From Liolophura sinensis (lineage: Eukaryota; Mollusca; Polyplacophora; Chitonida; Chitonidae), in contig NC_088295.1 of NCBI RefSeq assembly GCF_032854445.1, positions 86,325,836 through 86,389,835 of the forward strand: DNA of 64,000 nucleotides, written 5' to 3'. The position numbers and the translations under genes are program-made. Below are positions 34,561 to 47,800 of this stretch, in pieces. The notes beneath the pieces were generated by a model. The model was not told where the DNA came from, did no database searches, and saw only the letters and a program-made list of their open reading frames with translations. The first letter of the stretch is position 1. Every line of letters starts with the position of its first letter.

Positions 34561-35405
34561 GGAAGGGCGCGGGGAAGAAACCCACATCCATCTTGCAGGA
34601 TGCTGCCACACCTTCTCATGCATGACCGAAGAGGAAACCACAGATTTACTTCAACACAACCACATATATGTATGTCACTGATAGTAACTGAAATTTTAGG
34701 ACATACATGTACATCTGCTTGTCAGTGTACTAAAACTGAGTCGGGCATCGTTCAGATTTTGGGCAAATAACACGTGTCTGATTGGCGTTAATGCTACAAA
34801 TTTATAGGTAAAGACGGCAGAGTGCCCGTCATAACCCATCGCCTTTTGCCAGGTACCGGTCAAACCCCTTGGTTTAAAACAACATTAACACAAGCAAACC
34901 TTGAGTTCCAACCTGTAATCTTCTTGGTGAGGAATCAATCGGTTGCAGCGAGGACAACAACATGCATTGACAATGTGCCGGATTTTATGCCATGGTTAGT
35001 GAATCCATCAACACGTGTACAAATTCCAGGTCTACCCCTTTGTTGAACGACTTTGACAAATAGATCTCTTCAAAACCCAACAGTTTTGTTCATTTCTTTA
35101 CTTGATTCTTGTTAAGAGTCGGAATTTTCCACTTAGTATACAACGGCGGCCAGATTTATCAGTGGAGGAAACCAGAGTGCCTGGGGTAAACCACCGACCT
35201 TTGGCAAGTTAATGACAAACTTTCCTCATATGAACAGATATGTACTTCTTGGTGGTGGAAGACAAGAGAGAGCCAGGTAATCTACAAACCCCTGATGAAG
35301 TCTGGGAATAAATCCATACCTGGTATTTGGTACAGACTGAAAGACAACCATCCTTACAAACAAAGGAACCTCACAATAAAGCTGTTCCCATTCATTTTTA
35401 TTGCA
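34548..35405. repeat. ~650-bp interspersed repeat, copy 2 (with insertions)
   Basis: Direct-orientation partner of 30136-30785. It is longer by two extra segments, one near 34705-34840 and one near 35090-35150. The second extra segment carries another SINE-1-like minus-strand piece (ACTTGATTCTTGTTAAGAGT, GGCGGCCAGATTTATCAGTG). Confidence 0.8.
35397..35402 (-). terminator. possible GTPBP4 poly(A) signal
   Basis: AATAAA on the minus strand about 270 bp past the GTPBP4 stop codon. It lies at the end of the interspersed repeat, so the repeat may have supplied the signal. Not confirmed. Confidence 0.3.
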
Positions 35406-35670
35406 GATGTTGATTAACAGCACTGGTCAATGCATTGGGAGCGAGAACACATTTATGTGACTTTTTAACATATACATACAGTTTACATATGTACAAATAC
35501 TTACAGTCAGTAAGAATAACTCATAACAGGAAATAACCTTGTTACATACATTGTTGCATCTGCTTTTCCATACCTGGCCTGGTATTAATGTGTGTGGCAG
35601 AGAGGTAATTTAACGCCAAATCATGATGCGAGTAAGAGTTTGAAAATCAAAGTATTAACACAGAGGGATA

Positions 35671-35823
35671 TTATCGACGACCAGTTTTACCCATCTTTCT
35701 CTTTCCAGCAAACAAGTGTTTGGGTTTCATGTTGAGTATGACTCGATCACCTTCTCCCTTCTTGGCATCTCTGTTTCTGGGAGCCTGAGCTTTCTTCGCG
35801 ATCTTCCTTGCCTTCTTGGCCAT
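35671..35823 (-). CDS. GTPBP4: GTPBP4 exon 17 and stop
   Basis: Residues 583-632, [20 protein letters not shown], then [18 protein letters not shown] to the TAA stop at 35673-35671. MKPKHL.GKRK is the conserved NOG1 C terminus. Confidence 0.96.
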   Translation of the reverse strand: MAKKARKIAKKAQAPRNRDAKKGEGDRVILNMKPKHLFAGKRKMGKTGRR

Positions 35824-38800
35824 CTGTTAAACAGACCACGCACATAATACAAAAGTTGTCATTGATACAGTGACATGATATCATGAGGAATCTTTCACAC
35901 AAATGACTTTGGAATGATTAAGAGTGAGTGAGTGAGTGCTTGGGGTTTAATGTTTTTTCAGTCATATGACGACGAAGGAATCCTTAGAGTGCACGTAATG
36001 TGTCTCCTTGTTGCAGGACAGATTTTTACCGCTCTTTTATCTAGTGCTGCTTCAATGAGATGCCTTACCGCCCCTCCCGAGCCATTGTACTGATACAGGT
36101 CAACCAGTTGTTGCAACTATCCCCTTCATGCTGAACGCCAAGCGAGGAAGTTACAACTTCCTCTTTTAATGTCTTAGGTGTGACTTGGTCCAGGATTGAC
36201 CCTGGATCTACCACTCTCGTAGCAGACTCTCTACCAACTGTGCTATCAGGGCGGTAGGAATGATTAAGAAAATTCTTCCTTCCACCATCAGTCTTTTTTA
36301 AACTTTAAGAAGGTAGATGACCATTAATCTGAGGCCACTTGTTCGAAAGCGTATTAAGAGTTAAGCCAGGCTTAAATCTTAATACCAGTCTTGGCCTAAT
36401 ACAAAACTAATGGGATTAAGGTAATATTGTGCTTACATGCTAATACACTTTCCAACAACTCAGCACTGAAACACAACCACAGCGGCTTTTAACACACTGA
36501 TGACAGCCCAAACCCTCTGAGAACGAACACAATAGAAGATTTGTTCTCCAAAACTTCTGATGCCTGATACATTCATTTTCATTCATATTTTCTGAAAATG
36601 ACACCTTGGTCCTCATACTCTTAGAGGATGCGATTTAAGAGAAAACAAATGCAAATTTGAGAGTAATTAAAAATGATTTTCAAAACAGTTGAGTCACTGG
36701 GCCTGTAAGATAAAGTTTTATGAGAATGAATGAGTACTGATTGTCTCACCACTTCATCCCTGACTCCAGACTTGTCTCTAGGGGTTCTAGAACTGCTGCG
36801 GGCACGAGAAGTATCCATGGATTCCTCACGTTTCCTCTTCAGTGGTTTCCTACTGGCGCTCCTTGATCGAAGCCTGGCATAGTGAGCCTGTGCAACAACA
36901 ACAGCAACACGAGGTGACTGCAACATGATGACAAGTGTTTAGGACATTATTTGATTAATTAATGGTCAAATGGCATACTCAAGATTTTCTTACTTGTACG
37001 ATGCCTGTCACTGCTCCGGGTAAATAACTACCCTTTGATAAGTTACTGACAGAAACTGTTACTAGCGACATTTCTTCGAAGTGAGGTGCCTCAATAGAAG
37101 AAACCCATGTCAGCTGTTATGGTTTCATTGTTAGACACATAACAAAATTATTTCAAAACTCCTTTGAGACATTCAAGTAGCTGCACTAAGGTATCTGGAA
37201 AATTGGACAATGGAGCAATGGTTAAAAGTGAGTGAGTGAGTGAGAGAGAGATCACTTTGATGTGTGCTTACATCACCCTTGGTGTCTATCTGCACTCCAA
37301 GGTCACGCATTTCATCAGCCATTCTTTGGCGATCCAAACTCTTTCCTGTTCGCGGCATCCTTGACTTCTCTACACGCCTTTTCTCGCGAGACTCCAGAAT
37401 TATTATCTTTTTCTTGTTGCGAATCCTGAAATACAAACCACATGTTTCAGACATCGGACTCTTAGCTTATTACAAAAATAAAAAAAAAAGAGAGAGACAT
37501 AAATCTGACTGGGACATCCCCATATACCAGACACACAGCTCTACTGGACCACGTTAAAAAAATAAACCTCAAAACTACTTTCCCTGCAATTCCATTCTAT
37601 TTTATAATTATACCTGCACATTTTGCCCATATTTATTCATTAAATTTTTTTTTTTTTTTGAGTTTATCACCGCACTACGAATATTCTATTTAAACAACGG
37701 CGGCCAGCATAACGGAGACAAAACTGAACCCACAACCTTCTGCACGCTGTAGGCAGGCCTATGTATGACCATACATTTTACACCTGCATAAGCACACATT
37801 ACTTCAAACCAACATTCACTGGCCAGCCCTGTTTACAGGTTACTTACTGCCTGGCTGTAGCTCTCAGTTCCTTCATGTCCTCATCCTCCATGCTGTCATC
37901 AGAGTCATAATACCCAGCTTGTTCTCTCATCTCCTCCTCCTTCTCCAGTTCCTCCAGTTTCTACACTCACAACACATGGCTTTTATCAGATACTGTTACA
38001 ATTAATCTACCCTTAATGTATTTGACTTCAACTGTTTTTCAGAGACAAATAAAGGTAATAAAATATTACTTCAGGTGCTGAAACATACATTTTCTTAGTA
38101 AGATATCACCCTGCCTTCCAGACAAACTGTAGAACACCGGTCTAAGATCAATCAAACTCACAGAAAAAGGCAAAATGAGTAACTTGCCATTGACAAATTC
38201 AGTTTATTTAACATGTTTCAAGTGTGCTTATTGCACCTGGAACCTGAAGGCTCTCAGCCAGCACCTACATGTTCCTGAATACAAACAAGAGTCAAACCAT
38301 TTGGCCATTTACTTGTTTTTAAGAGCTCAAAATAAAAATCCTGGTCTTAATTCAGCTCGGGCCATCACAAAGATGTCACAAAATGACTGTTGTCATTAAT
38401 CCAATTTCATGTTGTTTTACAATTATTCTATGTAATAAGACACATTTAATAACTTATTCAACTTTGGTTGAGGTCAGCACTCTGAAGAGTTTGAAATATC
38501 AAACAATGTCGCTGAACGGGTATGTGCTTAAACCAAAAATTGTCCTCCAAAAAATAGAAGGTGACAAACGTTTAAAAAAGATTGAAAGTCATGAATTCCA
38601 TGCTTACTAAAGCAGCTTATGCTTACAAGGAAATGATCAAACTGTAATACTTTAGTATGATCGTTTTCATTGTGTTTATGCATACTTTTGGTGTCCCCAG
38701 TTATTGGTCTTTATTACAATTTCTTCAATAAAATGGTTCTAAACAAATGTAATTTAACAGAAAATTTCCATAGATTTAGTCTGGTTTAAATAAATAATAG

Positions 38801-41800
38801 TGTGCAACAATATTTTAATCGCTGGTCAAGATTTACAGAAATTACAGTTTCAACTTTCTTCCAATAGACTTTACATTACCTGCATGATATCTGGATCAAT
38901 GAAGTCAGCCACATTATGCCCTTGCCAGATCTCCGGCATTGTGTCGTAGGCCTCTTCAGGATTGCTCAAGTCCCAGGTTTCTGAAGGTACAAGTGACAGG
39001 TCTCAGCAATTGGTACACAATTACCATATTACAGAACACTTTTTTCATCCCACAGCAATAATGTGCAGTATATTCCATCTTTTATCTGATTCAGATCAAT
39101 CATGCCATACTCTCCATTTTTCACTTTAACAAAACCTTCCCTTCAGACCATCCTATGGAAGTGTCAGCTTGCAGCAGTTTACTATTCTTCCCTCAAAATA
39201 CTCTTCCTTTTATGTCACCTTTTCAAGTATTCTTTATAGTTCAAAATCTGTGAACTCACTGGTCAGCTCAGCAGATCACTAGATGTTCCCATAAATGTTA
39301 AGTCACTATTCAGTGACCTATACAAGATCACCTGCTATAATCAGTATACATCAGAGGAAATCTTACTTCTCAAATCCAAAATGTATTCTTCTCCCATCTC
39401 CAGTTCAATATCACGCTCCTGTCAACACACATAAAAAATCAACAATTTCATTTTACTGTAATTCTTCAACCTTTTTGAGGTTTGCAAGATTATACTTTTC
39501 GTTAAAGCTCTGAAATTGGCCAACCCAATTAATGTAGTATTGTCTCCAAAATCTAATTAAAAAGGCTAATAAATCACACTCAAGGTATCTTTTTTCGTCT
39601 TGTTTTTTCTAGTTATAACAACCATGGACAAGAATTGTAATCGTCAGATATATGAAACTTAAATAAGCACAGGTGAAACTTGAGAGGTATGTATACCACA
39701 ATAAAATCCCTTACCAGTTTTTTCTTGGTGTCCGTTTCCATAGCTTGTCTTTTCTGCTTAATGTTTTCTGGAATACAAGGTGGTCTTTCCTGAAACACAT
39801 TTTGGGGAGTTTTTAAGTAAATATTCCACTTCATGATTATTTTATTCAAGTACCACCAGGAAACTACAAAGATCATTCCAGTGATGATTTACTTATTTGA
39901 CTGTTATGGATGGAGTGCCCAGCGTAAACCAACAACCTTTAGGGAGTTACTTGCAAACTCTTCCACATGTGATGTATGTCAAACTGGAGGATTTATAAGG
40001 TGGTCTCCAGCAAACTGGTCCACACGAAAAGTCAAACACTGACTGCTTGTCTCCAAGGATGTAAGACAGGGAATGTTGTTCCAGTAATAAATTGGGCAAT
40101 CCATGTTCTGATAACACTGCTAAAAACATAATACTTTCAACTTGGTCAAATGTTTTACCTGACTGAGGTTTCCAATCCTTCATAACAGGATTGTACACTT
40201 TTAATACATTGTTATCAATATACGTGCAAGTTCTTGATTAATGAACACTGTTAAAGATAAAACTCACTGAATGAATTAGTGCTTCACTAAATTTCTTTCA
40301 TACCTTTACATCCCGCTTTGATGGCACAGCCACGTGAAGTCTGTCGATAATTTCAGCACTTTTTTTCCCCTTCATTTTAGTTTCAATTCTATGAGCCAGT
40401 AATCGATCACAGGCCTTAAAGGAAAAAACAAGGCATTCAGAGATCACAAAAAGCTTGCCTGGCTGACCAGTTGAAAAATCTGCATAATGTTCAAGTCATG
40501 TGATACATTCAAATATTGACCTCTAAACCTCAATGTCATGCAGATATTATCCTCTAATTATATCGTGCTAAGATGTTAACATTAAATCAAAAAGAAAAAC
40601 CAAAATTATTACCGTATACATCACAACTATGGAGTTGTAAATCATTGTGGGGGTAAAAAGACACCGTGGGGAGTTAGTGTACAACTTTACCACAGAGGTC
40701 TTTGATATGCAAATCGCGAACTGCATTTGGCAATCCATGTAATCTGGGAGGCAATTGCAACCCACGGAATAGCTAAGCAAAATGTTGATCTATGAGATAA
40801 AAGAGTTCCTTGGCCTTTGACATGCAAATCGCCAATGGATATCTGTGTACTATATAGGGATGAGACAACACTGGGATAAAAGAGAGTTGTAACTTGCTGC
40901 AGTGGTAAAAGGCGTTATTGTGGGCAATGTTCTTTGATATGTAAATCGTGAACTGCATCTGCCAATCCGTGACACTGCGGTGGCAATTGCAACCATGTGA
41001 CTAGCTGAGCAAATGTTGAGCTATGGTAGTAAAAACTTCCCTTTGGGAGTTTGAGCACCAACTCGCTAGAGTGGTCTTTGATCACAAATCGCTACTCACG
41101 CCTGGCTATCCGTGTACTATGTATGGCTAATGCAATCCTGTGATTGGCAGAGCAAATACTCAGCTGACAACAGTCAATGTGGATGGTTTAATGATTCCGT
41201 TGCAGTCTATGAAGGCACATGCATCGGCCAGTGTCATAGGCTCCTAGTACTAATATAGATATGGGAAGCTTTCTACAGATAATGATTTATTTATTCGTTT
41301 GATTGGAAAACGGGCAGAGCTAGTGTGCTAACCAACTGAGCCACGGAGGCCCCACAGGTAATGTGTATACCAGACAAAATGAAGTCCAAAAAGTAGGCAA
41401 ACTTTGACACTCCATATATCTAGTAAAATAGCTACAACTAGAGGTATGATAGCTGTTTGCAAAAGAAACTGCATTTCTACATGAAATGCTTGTAGAAATC
41501 TGTGATTCAAGGAGAACATTGAAAGTTCAAAAACAGAAAAAAGAAAAAAACTTAACCTTCCATCTGAGTATGTACACTAACACACCATACCTTAAACAAG
41601 GGAGCTAACTTGGCAATTGAAAAGAAAAGGCTTAACCTTCAATCTGAGTATGTAGTACACACCATACCTTAGATTAAGGAGCTAAAAAAAGCTTATCCTT
41701 TAATCCATGTATAAGTGCTCAACATACAAGAACCAAAAAAAAAGAAGCTTAACCTTCCATCTGAGTATGTACACTAGCACACCATACCTTAACCTAGTGA

Positions 41801-44800
41801 GCTTGTTGGCAGTTGAAAAAAAAAAGCTTAGCCTTCCATCTGAGTATGTACACTAGCACACCATACCTTAACCTAGTGAGCTTGTTGGCAGTTGAAAAAA
41901 AAAAGCTTAGCCTTCCATCTGAGTATGTACGCTAGCACACCATACCTTTGAAAAGGGAGCTAAATAGGCAGTTTAAAAACAAAAGCTTAACCTTCCATCT
42001 GGTATGTACATTTACACACCATACCTTAGACTAGGGAGATGAAAAAAATGCTTAACCGACAATGCCATTTTCCCTCCCTCTTACAACATCTTGCAAGCTA
42101 ACATTGATTAAAACTTTAAAATAATAAATCGATTCTTGGAAAAATCTTTCAAAAATCCAAGCCAAATGCCTACATGAACCAAAGAAAGATAATGTCTTAA
42201 AATTCAAAAGTACTTATGTTCACAGTAACAATAATTTTGGTTAAATATGTATTTTTATGGCTTCTTACCACTAACTGCTACAATGAGCATCTGTTCAGGA
42301 ATACCACTTGTAGGAAAATGAATTTAATCATGTGCCATTTTGAAACTAAACCTACATTATCCAGGAATGCAACCATGAATCAATGGCACAGCTTTCCTTG
42401 AAATCTATAGGTAGTTTATCAATTCTGGTCTGTTGCCTGCGGTGCATGTAAGAGGGGAGACAACTCTATTTCACTAGTCACCAAGACGTGGAATTATACA
42501 GTACTCATAGCTTCACATATTTCATGTACCTCTGTGCGAACATCCATAACTCCTTCCTCTGTGAGTGTGCTCATATACAGTACCGGGATGCCATCCGACT
42601 CAAAGCCGCAAAAATATTGCTGAAAAAAAAACAACAAAAGCAGACAATCACAGGGGTGACAAAGATATTTAGCTGGGACAAAAAGAGAACAAAAGACAAA
42701 ACCAAAGTTTAATTCATAGAAGAACAAACCATTCCTTATCCTATAACCTGTACCGGAAGGTTAAATACACCAAGGCACATTCCTAACTTGTGACTCATGT
42801 TTAGAAGGTGTTTATCAACATCATAATACAGCCAGAATTATTGCTAAAATATACAAGCATACATTTCACCATGATTTTACTAATTTTATACAGACCTTTT
42901 TCTCATCATCCAATTCCTCTAACCTTTTCACATCAATTTTATTCACAACCACAATCAGTGGTTTATTGGCAAACAGCGGCTTTATGTTCTGAAACAACTC
43001 AACCTACAAAAACAACAGCAATAAAAGAAGAAATTAGAACTCTGATTTATTATATAAAAAAAAAAGACATCAAGCAACGGTCAAAACAAAGGCTTTATGA
43101 AATAATGAGTATAAATACTAACTTGGCAAGGGAGATAATCCGTACCTGTTCTGTAATCGAGTGTCCACACTGCTCAGAGATGTCCATAACATAGAGCACT
43201 GCAGCCCTCAGGTGAGCCAGGGCTGTGATGGCCTGCATCTCTATTGTGTTACGATCCTCCAGGGAGTGGTCCAGAATTCCAGGTGTGTCAATTACCTGTG
43301 AGAATTACATCAGCAAAGATGTACCCTTCACTGCGATATGTCCGAGCAACAACCTGACATGCAGTAGACTTTCACATACAATTATTAAATACTTGCATGA
43401 AAAGACTGTATATCACCTATAACTGATTGGCCTATAACCTGAAATGCACACAGTTTGAAACAACTCTCTTATTCTGTTCATACATACACACAATTTTCTA
43501 AATACTATATTCTAAAGAAAAAATAACAGTCTTACAGTTCAGCTCAGGCTAAAAGTTAATTATTTACTGCTTGCATCATGCTCCAAGATACTGAATAACA
43601 CTCCACTGGCCCGTGACAAACCCTCTCCTGGCCTGTGTCGGAGGCCTGCTAAGGCACGTAGGATTATCGCTGGAAGACGTGAATATAGTTCTGTCTACAG
43701 ACATATCCTTGTTTGCAAGCAAGGTGCCGACCCCGTGTTTCAGCTATTTGAACACATCCTAGACGTGAAAAGTGGAAAGTTTATCTTACAATATGTAACC
43801 TACCTCTGCACCACAAAATCAACTTAAGGGAGTAAATATGCGATCAAAGTCATCATCAACGGTCGGTACATTATTTTGATATACATTTACACTATCCCAT
43901 ATAGAACCAGGCAACAGATATTTTATAGTAAACTGGCCAAATCTTTCATAACATTTCACAAACCAAGGGAACATTTCTGTGAATAAAGTACATGCAATAG
44001 CGTGCGCTTCTTGCCTAGGACATCGTCCTAACACCGGCAGAGAGCAGTCTTGTGTGGCCGTGCCTCTGCGTGCAATAGCGCGCGCTTCTCGCCTGGGACA
44101 TCGTGCTAACACCGGCAGAGAGCTGTCTCGTGTGGCCGTGCCTCTGCGTGCAACAGCGCGCGCTTCTCGCCAGGGACATCGTGCTAACACCGGCAGAGAG
44201 CAGTCTTGTGTGGCCGTGCCTCTGTGTGCAATAGCGCGCGCTTCTCGCCTGGGACATCGTGCTGACACCGGCAGAGAGCAGTCTCGTGTGGCCGTGCCTC
44301 TGTGTGCAATAGCGCGCGCTTCTCGCCTGGGACATCGTGCTAACACCAGCAGAGAGCGGTCTCGTGTGGCCGTGCCTCTGCGTGCAATAGCGCGCGCTTC
44401 TCGCTTGGGACATACCCCTAACACAAACAGAAAGCAATCTTAAGTGGCTGGGTGCCTCTGCATGATCTTTCATGCTCATCTCTTATAAATTGTTGTGTTT
44501 GAATAACGGTGACCTCTTAATAACATCATGTTTTCACATTACTGCAAGGATAGTGTGAGCCTCATGAAAAGAAAAAAAACAACAAAAAGACAACCCAAAA
44601 TATGTATGTTCATGTTATGTCACCAGGCTGCAGATCTTTCATGGTATGATGGGCATGTAGACCTAGCCACAGGTTTTTTTTTTTTTGATCTGACTGGTGT
44701 GTTTAAGAAATTTTCAAGACTAGCCAACATCACTGTCTGTACAGACATGCTCAGTCGCTGACCGAATAGCTGCCTAGAGAGTTATACACAGGAGTGATTT

Positions 44801-47800
44801 ACACAGAAACTTGCATCAGCCCAAGCAGTATTTGGAGAAATCAACCTTTTCCTATTGTTTATGATTTTCAAAACCATACAGGCTGTGTTAGATAATAAAG
44901 TTTGACACTTTTGAGTATCATTTACGTACTCCAATACAACATGTCTATTGTTTTACAATTTTGGCAAAGTGTCACTGCCGGACAACAAACCTGCATTAGT
45001 TCTTCTTCCAGGTCTCTGCATGACACTTCTGAATATTTTAATTAAGCCTGGGATTAAGACAGATGTCTATCTTAATCTCAGATTAGGATTTTTCAACGGC
45101 AAATGACTCTTAAGAGGAAAACCTTCTACAGAAGAAGCTAAAGATATTTGTCCATCCTTTAGCATGTTTTGGGAGATGAAGAATGAGCTAGTTTTAGCAG
45201 TTGTAATGATACATTACAAATCTAACTTGAACTAACTCATAAATCACAACTTCATATATTGTCACCTTGTGATCACAAATACACACATCAGACATTTTAC
45301 TTCAGTTTCATGCTTTGTGTTAGTCCTTCAAAAATCTTTTAAATTATTTTAACAAAGAACTATATTTTCCATTGTCAACTTCCCAGAACCATCGTGTAAG
45401 CCTACCAATGCTCAGCCATGTGTTTGATCAGTCACAGTGGACGCAGTAGACTGTCTACAAGCCCTCTACAAAGTCACTACAAGGTCCCTTGGATCGCATT
45501 AATCTCCCGTCTGGTTTTGACTTTTAGCCTGAGCTGTACTGTATTTTGAAGTTATCAAGGGTTAAAATGAACACTTTAATGTAACCATGGTCTAAACTCC
45601 ATTTACATGGAGACATTCCGTGACTTATCTTGAATCATTCTGCTGGTTGGTCACACACATAGCTCACTGTACCTTTCTCAACTTTATTTTAGCTTTAAAT
45701 TATGAACAATGTATAACGAAATAGGTAAGATGTTGACTACATAATTAACTGTGTGTAAAATGACTGACTGACCTGCCACCTGAGGTATTTGTAGTCTGTA
45801 TGACCAACAAACAGAGACTTTGTGGTAAATGCATACGGCTGCACTTCTACATCTGCCCTTGTTATCTGAAAAGGTAAACATATCTCCTGTTATCAGTGGA
45901 AGTGCCATAGTCAAACTGGTTGAAAACTTCTTTCGAACTCACTAATAACTACCAATGCTACTAACTTGAACATTATCCTAAATGTCATATAAGTGATTTT
46001 CGAAAACTTCTAATAACTAACAATGCTTTTACACAACTAATAACTACCTGTGCTACTAACTTAGACATTGCCCTAAATGTCAACTACGGTAAATGGCCTA
46101 AAGTTTCGCACGTGATACATATCACGCGAGATACTTTCACATCTGAGTTTGCGGCAAGATGACAGAAGAGAGTGATTAGCGAGTCCAGCATATTGGGAGA
46201 CCAGAATTGTTCGAGTTGTTATCACATTAGGAGTTTGCACAACACCGTCACCAGATTTATAAACAAAATACATATACAGTTTTGCCCACATGTGATTTAT
46301 GTGTTGAATGCAACAGATAAAATTATTGTTTTGCCTTCCGTCAGAAAAATCACGTGATCGATGGGTAGACGTGGAAATTTTGAATCCTGTGATTGTTACT
46401 GGCTTGTAGCTACATACATGTATAGATAAAAACCAATCTGTATGACTAAAATTTTATCTGAAGGGGACTCGATTAAATATTAAGTAAATTAAGCATTCAT
46501 GTTTACGAAATATGGACCAAAGATGACAGTCTTTCAAATTACTCCAGAATGAACAAGTACTATTTCGCTGCATCAGTGCAAACGCATGTGTGCAGGTCTC
46601 GCGTTGATCGCAATTTGACATCTTCACCTCTTCTGCTAGTAGGCCTAGTTTACAGGTATAGATTGGTGAGGTATTAAATTCTGATATAGCTTGTATACGG
46701 AGAGCCATGACCTCTGATATAGCTTGTATACGGAGAGCCATGACCTCTGATATAGCTTGTATACGGAGAGCCATGACCTCTGATATAGCTTGTATACGGA
46801 GAGCCATGACCTCTGATATAGCTTGTATACGGAGAGCCATGACCTCTGATATAGCTTGTATACGGAGAGCCATGACCTCTGATATAGCTTGTATACGGAG
46901 AGCCATGACCTCTGATATAGCTTGTATACGGAGCGCCATGACCTCTGATATAGCTTGTATACGGAGCGCCATGACCTCTGATATAGCTTGTATACGGAGA
47001 GCCATGACCTCTGATATAGCTTGTATACGGAGAGCCATGACCTCTGATATAGCTTGTATACGGAGAGCCATGACCTCTGATATAGCTTGTATACGGAGAG
47101 CCATGACCTCTGATATAGCTTGTATACGGAGAGCCATGACCTCCACATGCGTAAAGGTACTGGGTAGTCACGCTGAATTTCCACATGAGTTTTCTCCCAA
47201 ATCCCCATTTATCACAAAATAACGATAATAAAACCTGTTACGAAGTGCATGTACTAAAATTATTATGATTAAAATTCAGGAGAACATGAACTGTCGGTGG
47301 TAGGAGCATAAACTAACTGCTCAGTTAGTATGCGTGAGCTTGTTTTTTACATTCTTGAATTGTCAGTATTATCCCCTGACCACCCCTGATGCTCCCCCGT
47401 GGTCCTCAGTCAGTAACAACCACAACCCACGCAATGAATGGGGTACACTTTCCGAATCCCAGGCGAAACTTTAGGTCATTTACCGTAAGTGTTCTTCTAA
47501 GACCACTGCTAACTACCAATACTACTAAATTGGACATTATCCTAAATGTCAACTAAAGTGTTCTTCTAGACAACTAATAACTACCAATGCTTCTGGACAA
47601 CTAATAACTATTAATGCTTCTAGACAACTAACAACTATTAATGCTTCCAGATGACTAATAACTACCAATGCTTCTAGACAACTAGTAACAGTTAATGCTT
47701 CCAGACGACTAATAACTACCAATGCTTCTAGACAACTAATAACTATTAATGCTTCCAGACGACTAATAACTACCAATGCTACTAGTTTGGACATTATCCA

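Noticed and set aside
36195..36257. tRNA-like sequence
   Set aside because: A- and B-box motifs are present but no tRNA fold or anticodon arm is convincing. It is the head of a SINE.
43819..44479. Arg/Ala-rich frames of 154-201 codons on both strands
   Set aside because: They come from the 78-bp array inside GTPBP4 intron 6.
46454..47222. Frames of 170-230 codons on both strands
   Set aside because: They come from the 33-bp array, whose unit is 11 codons in every frame.
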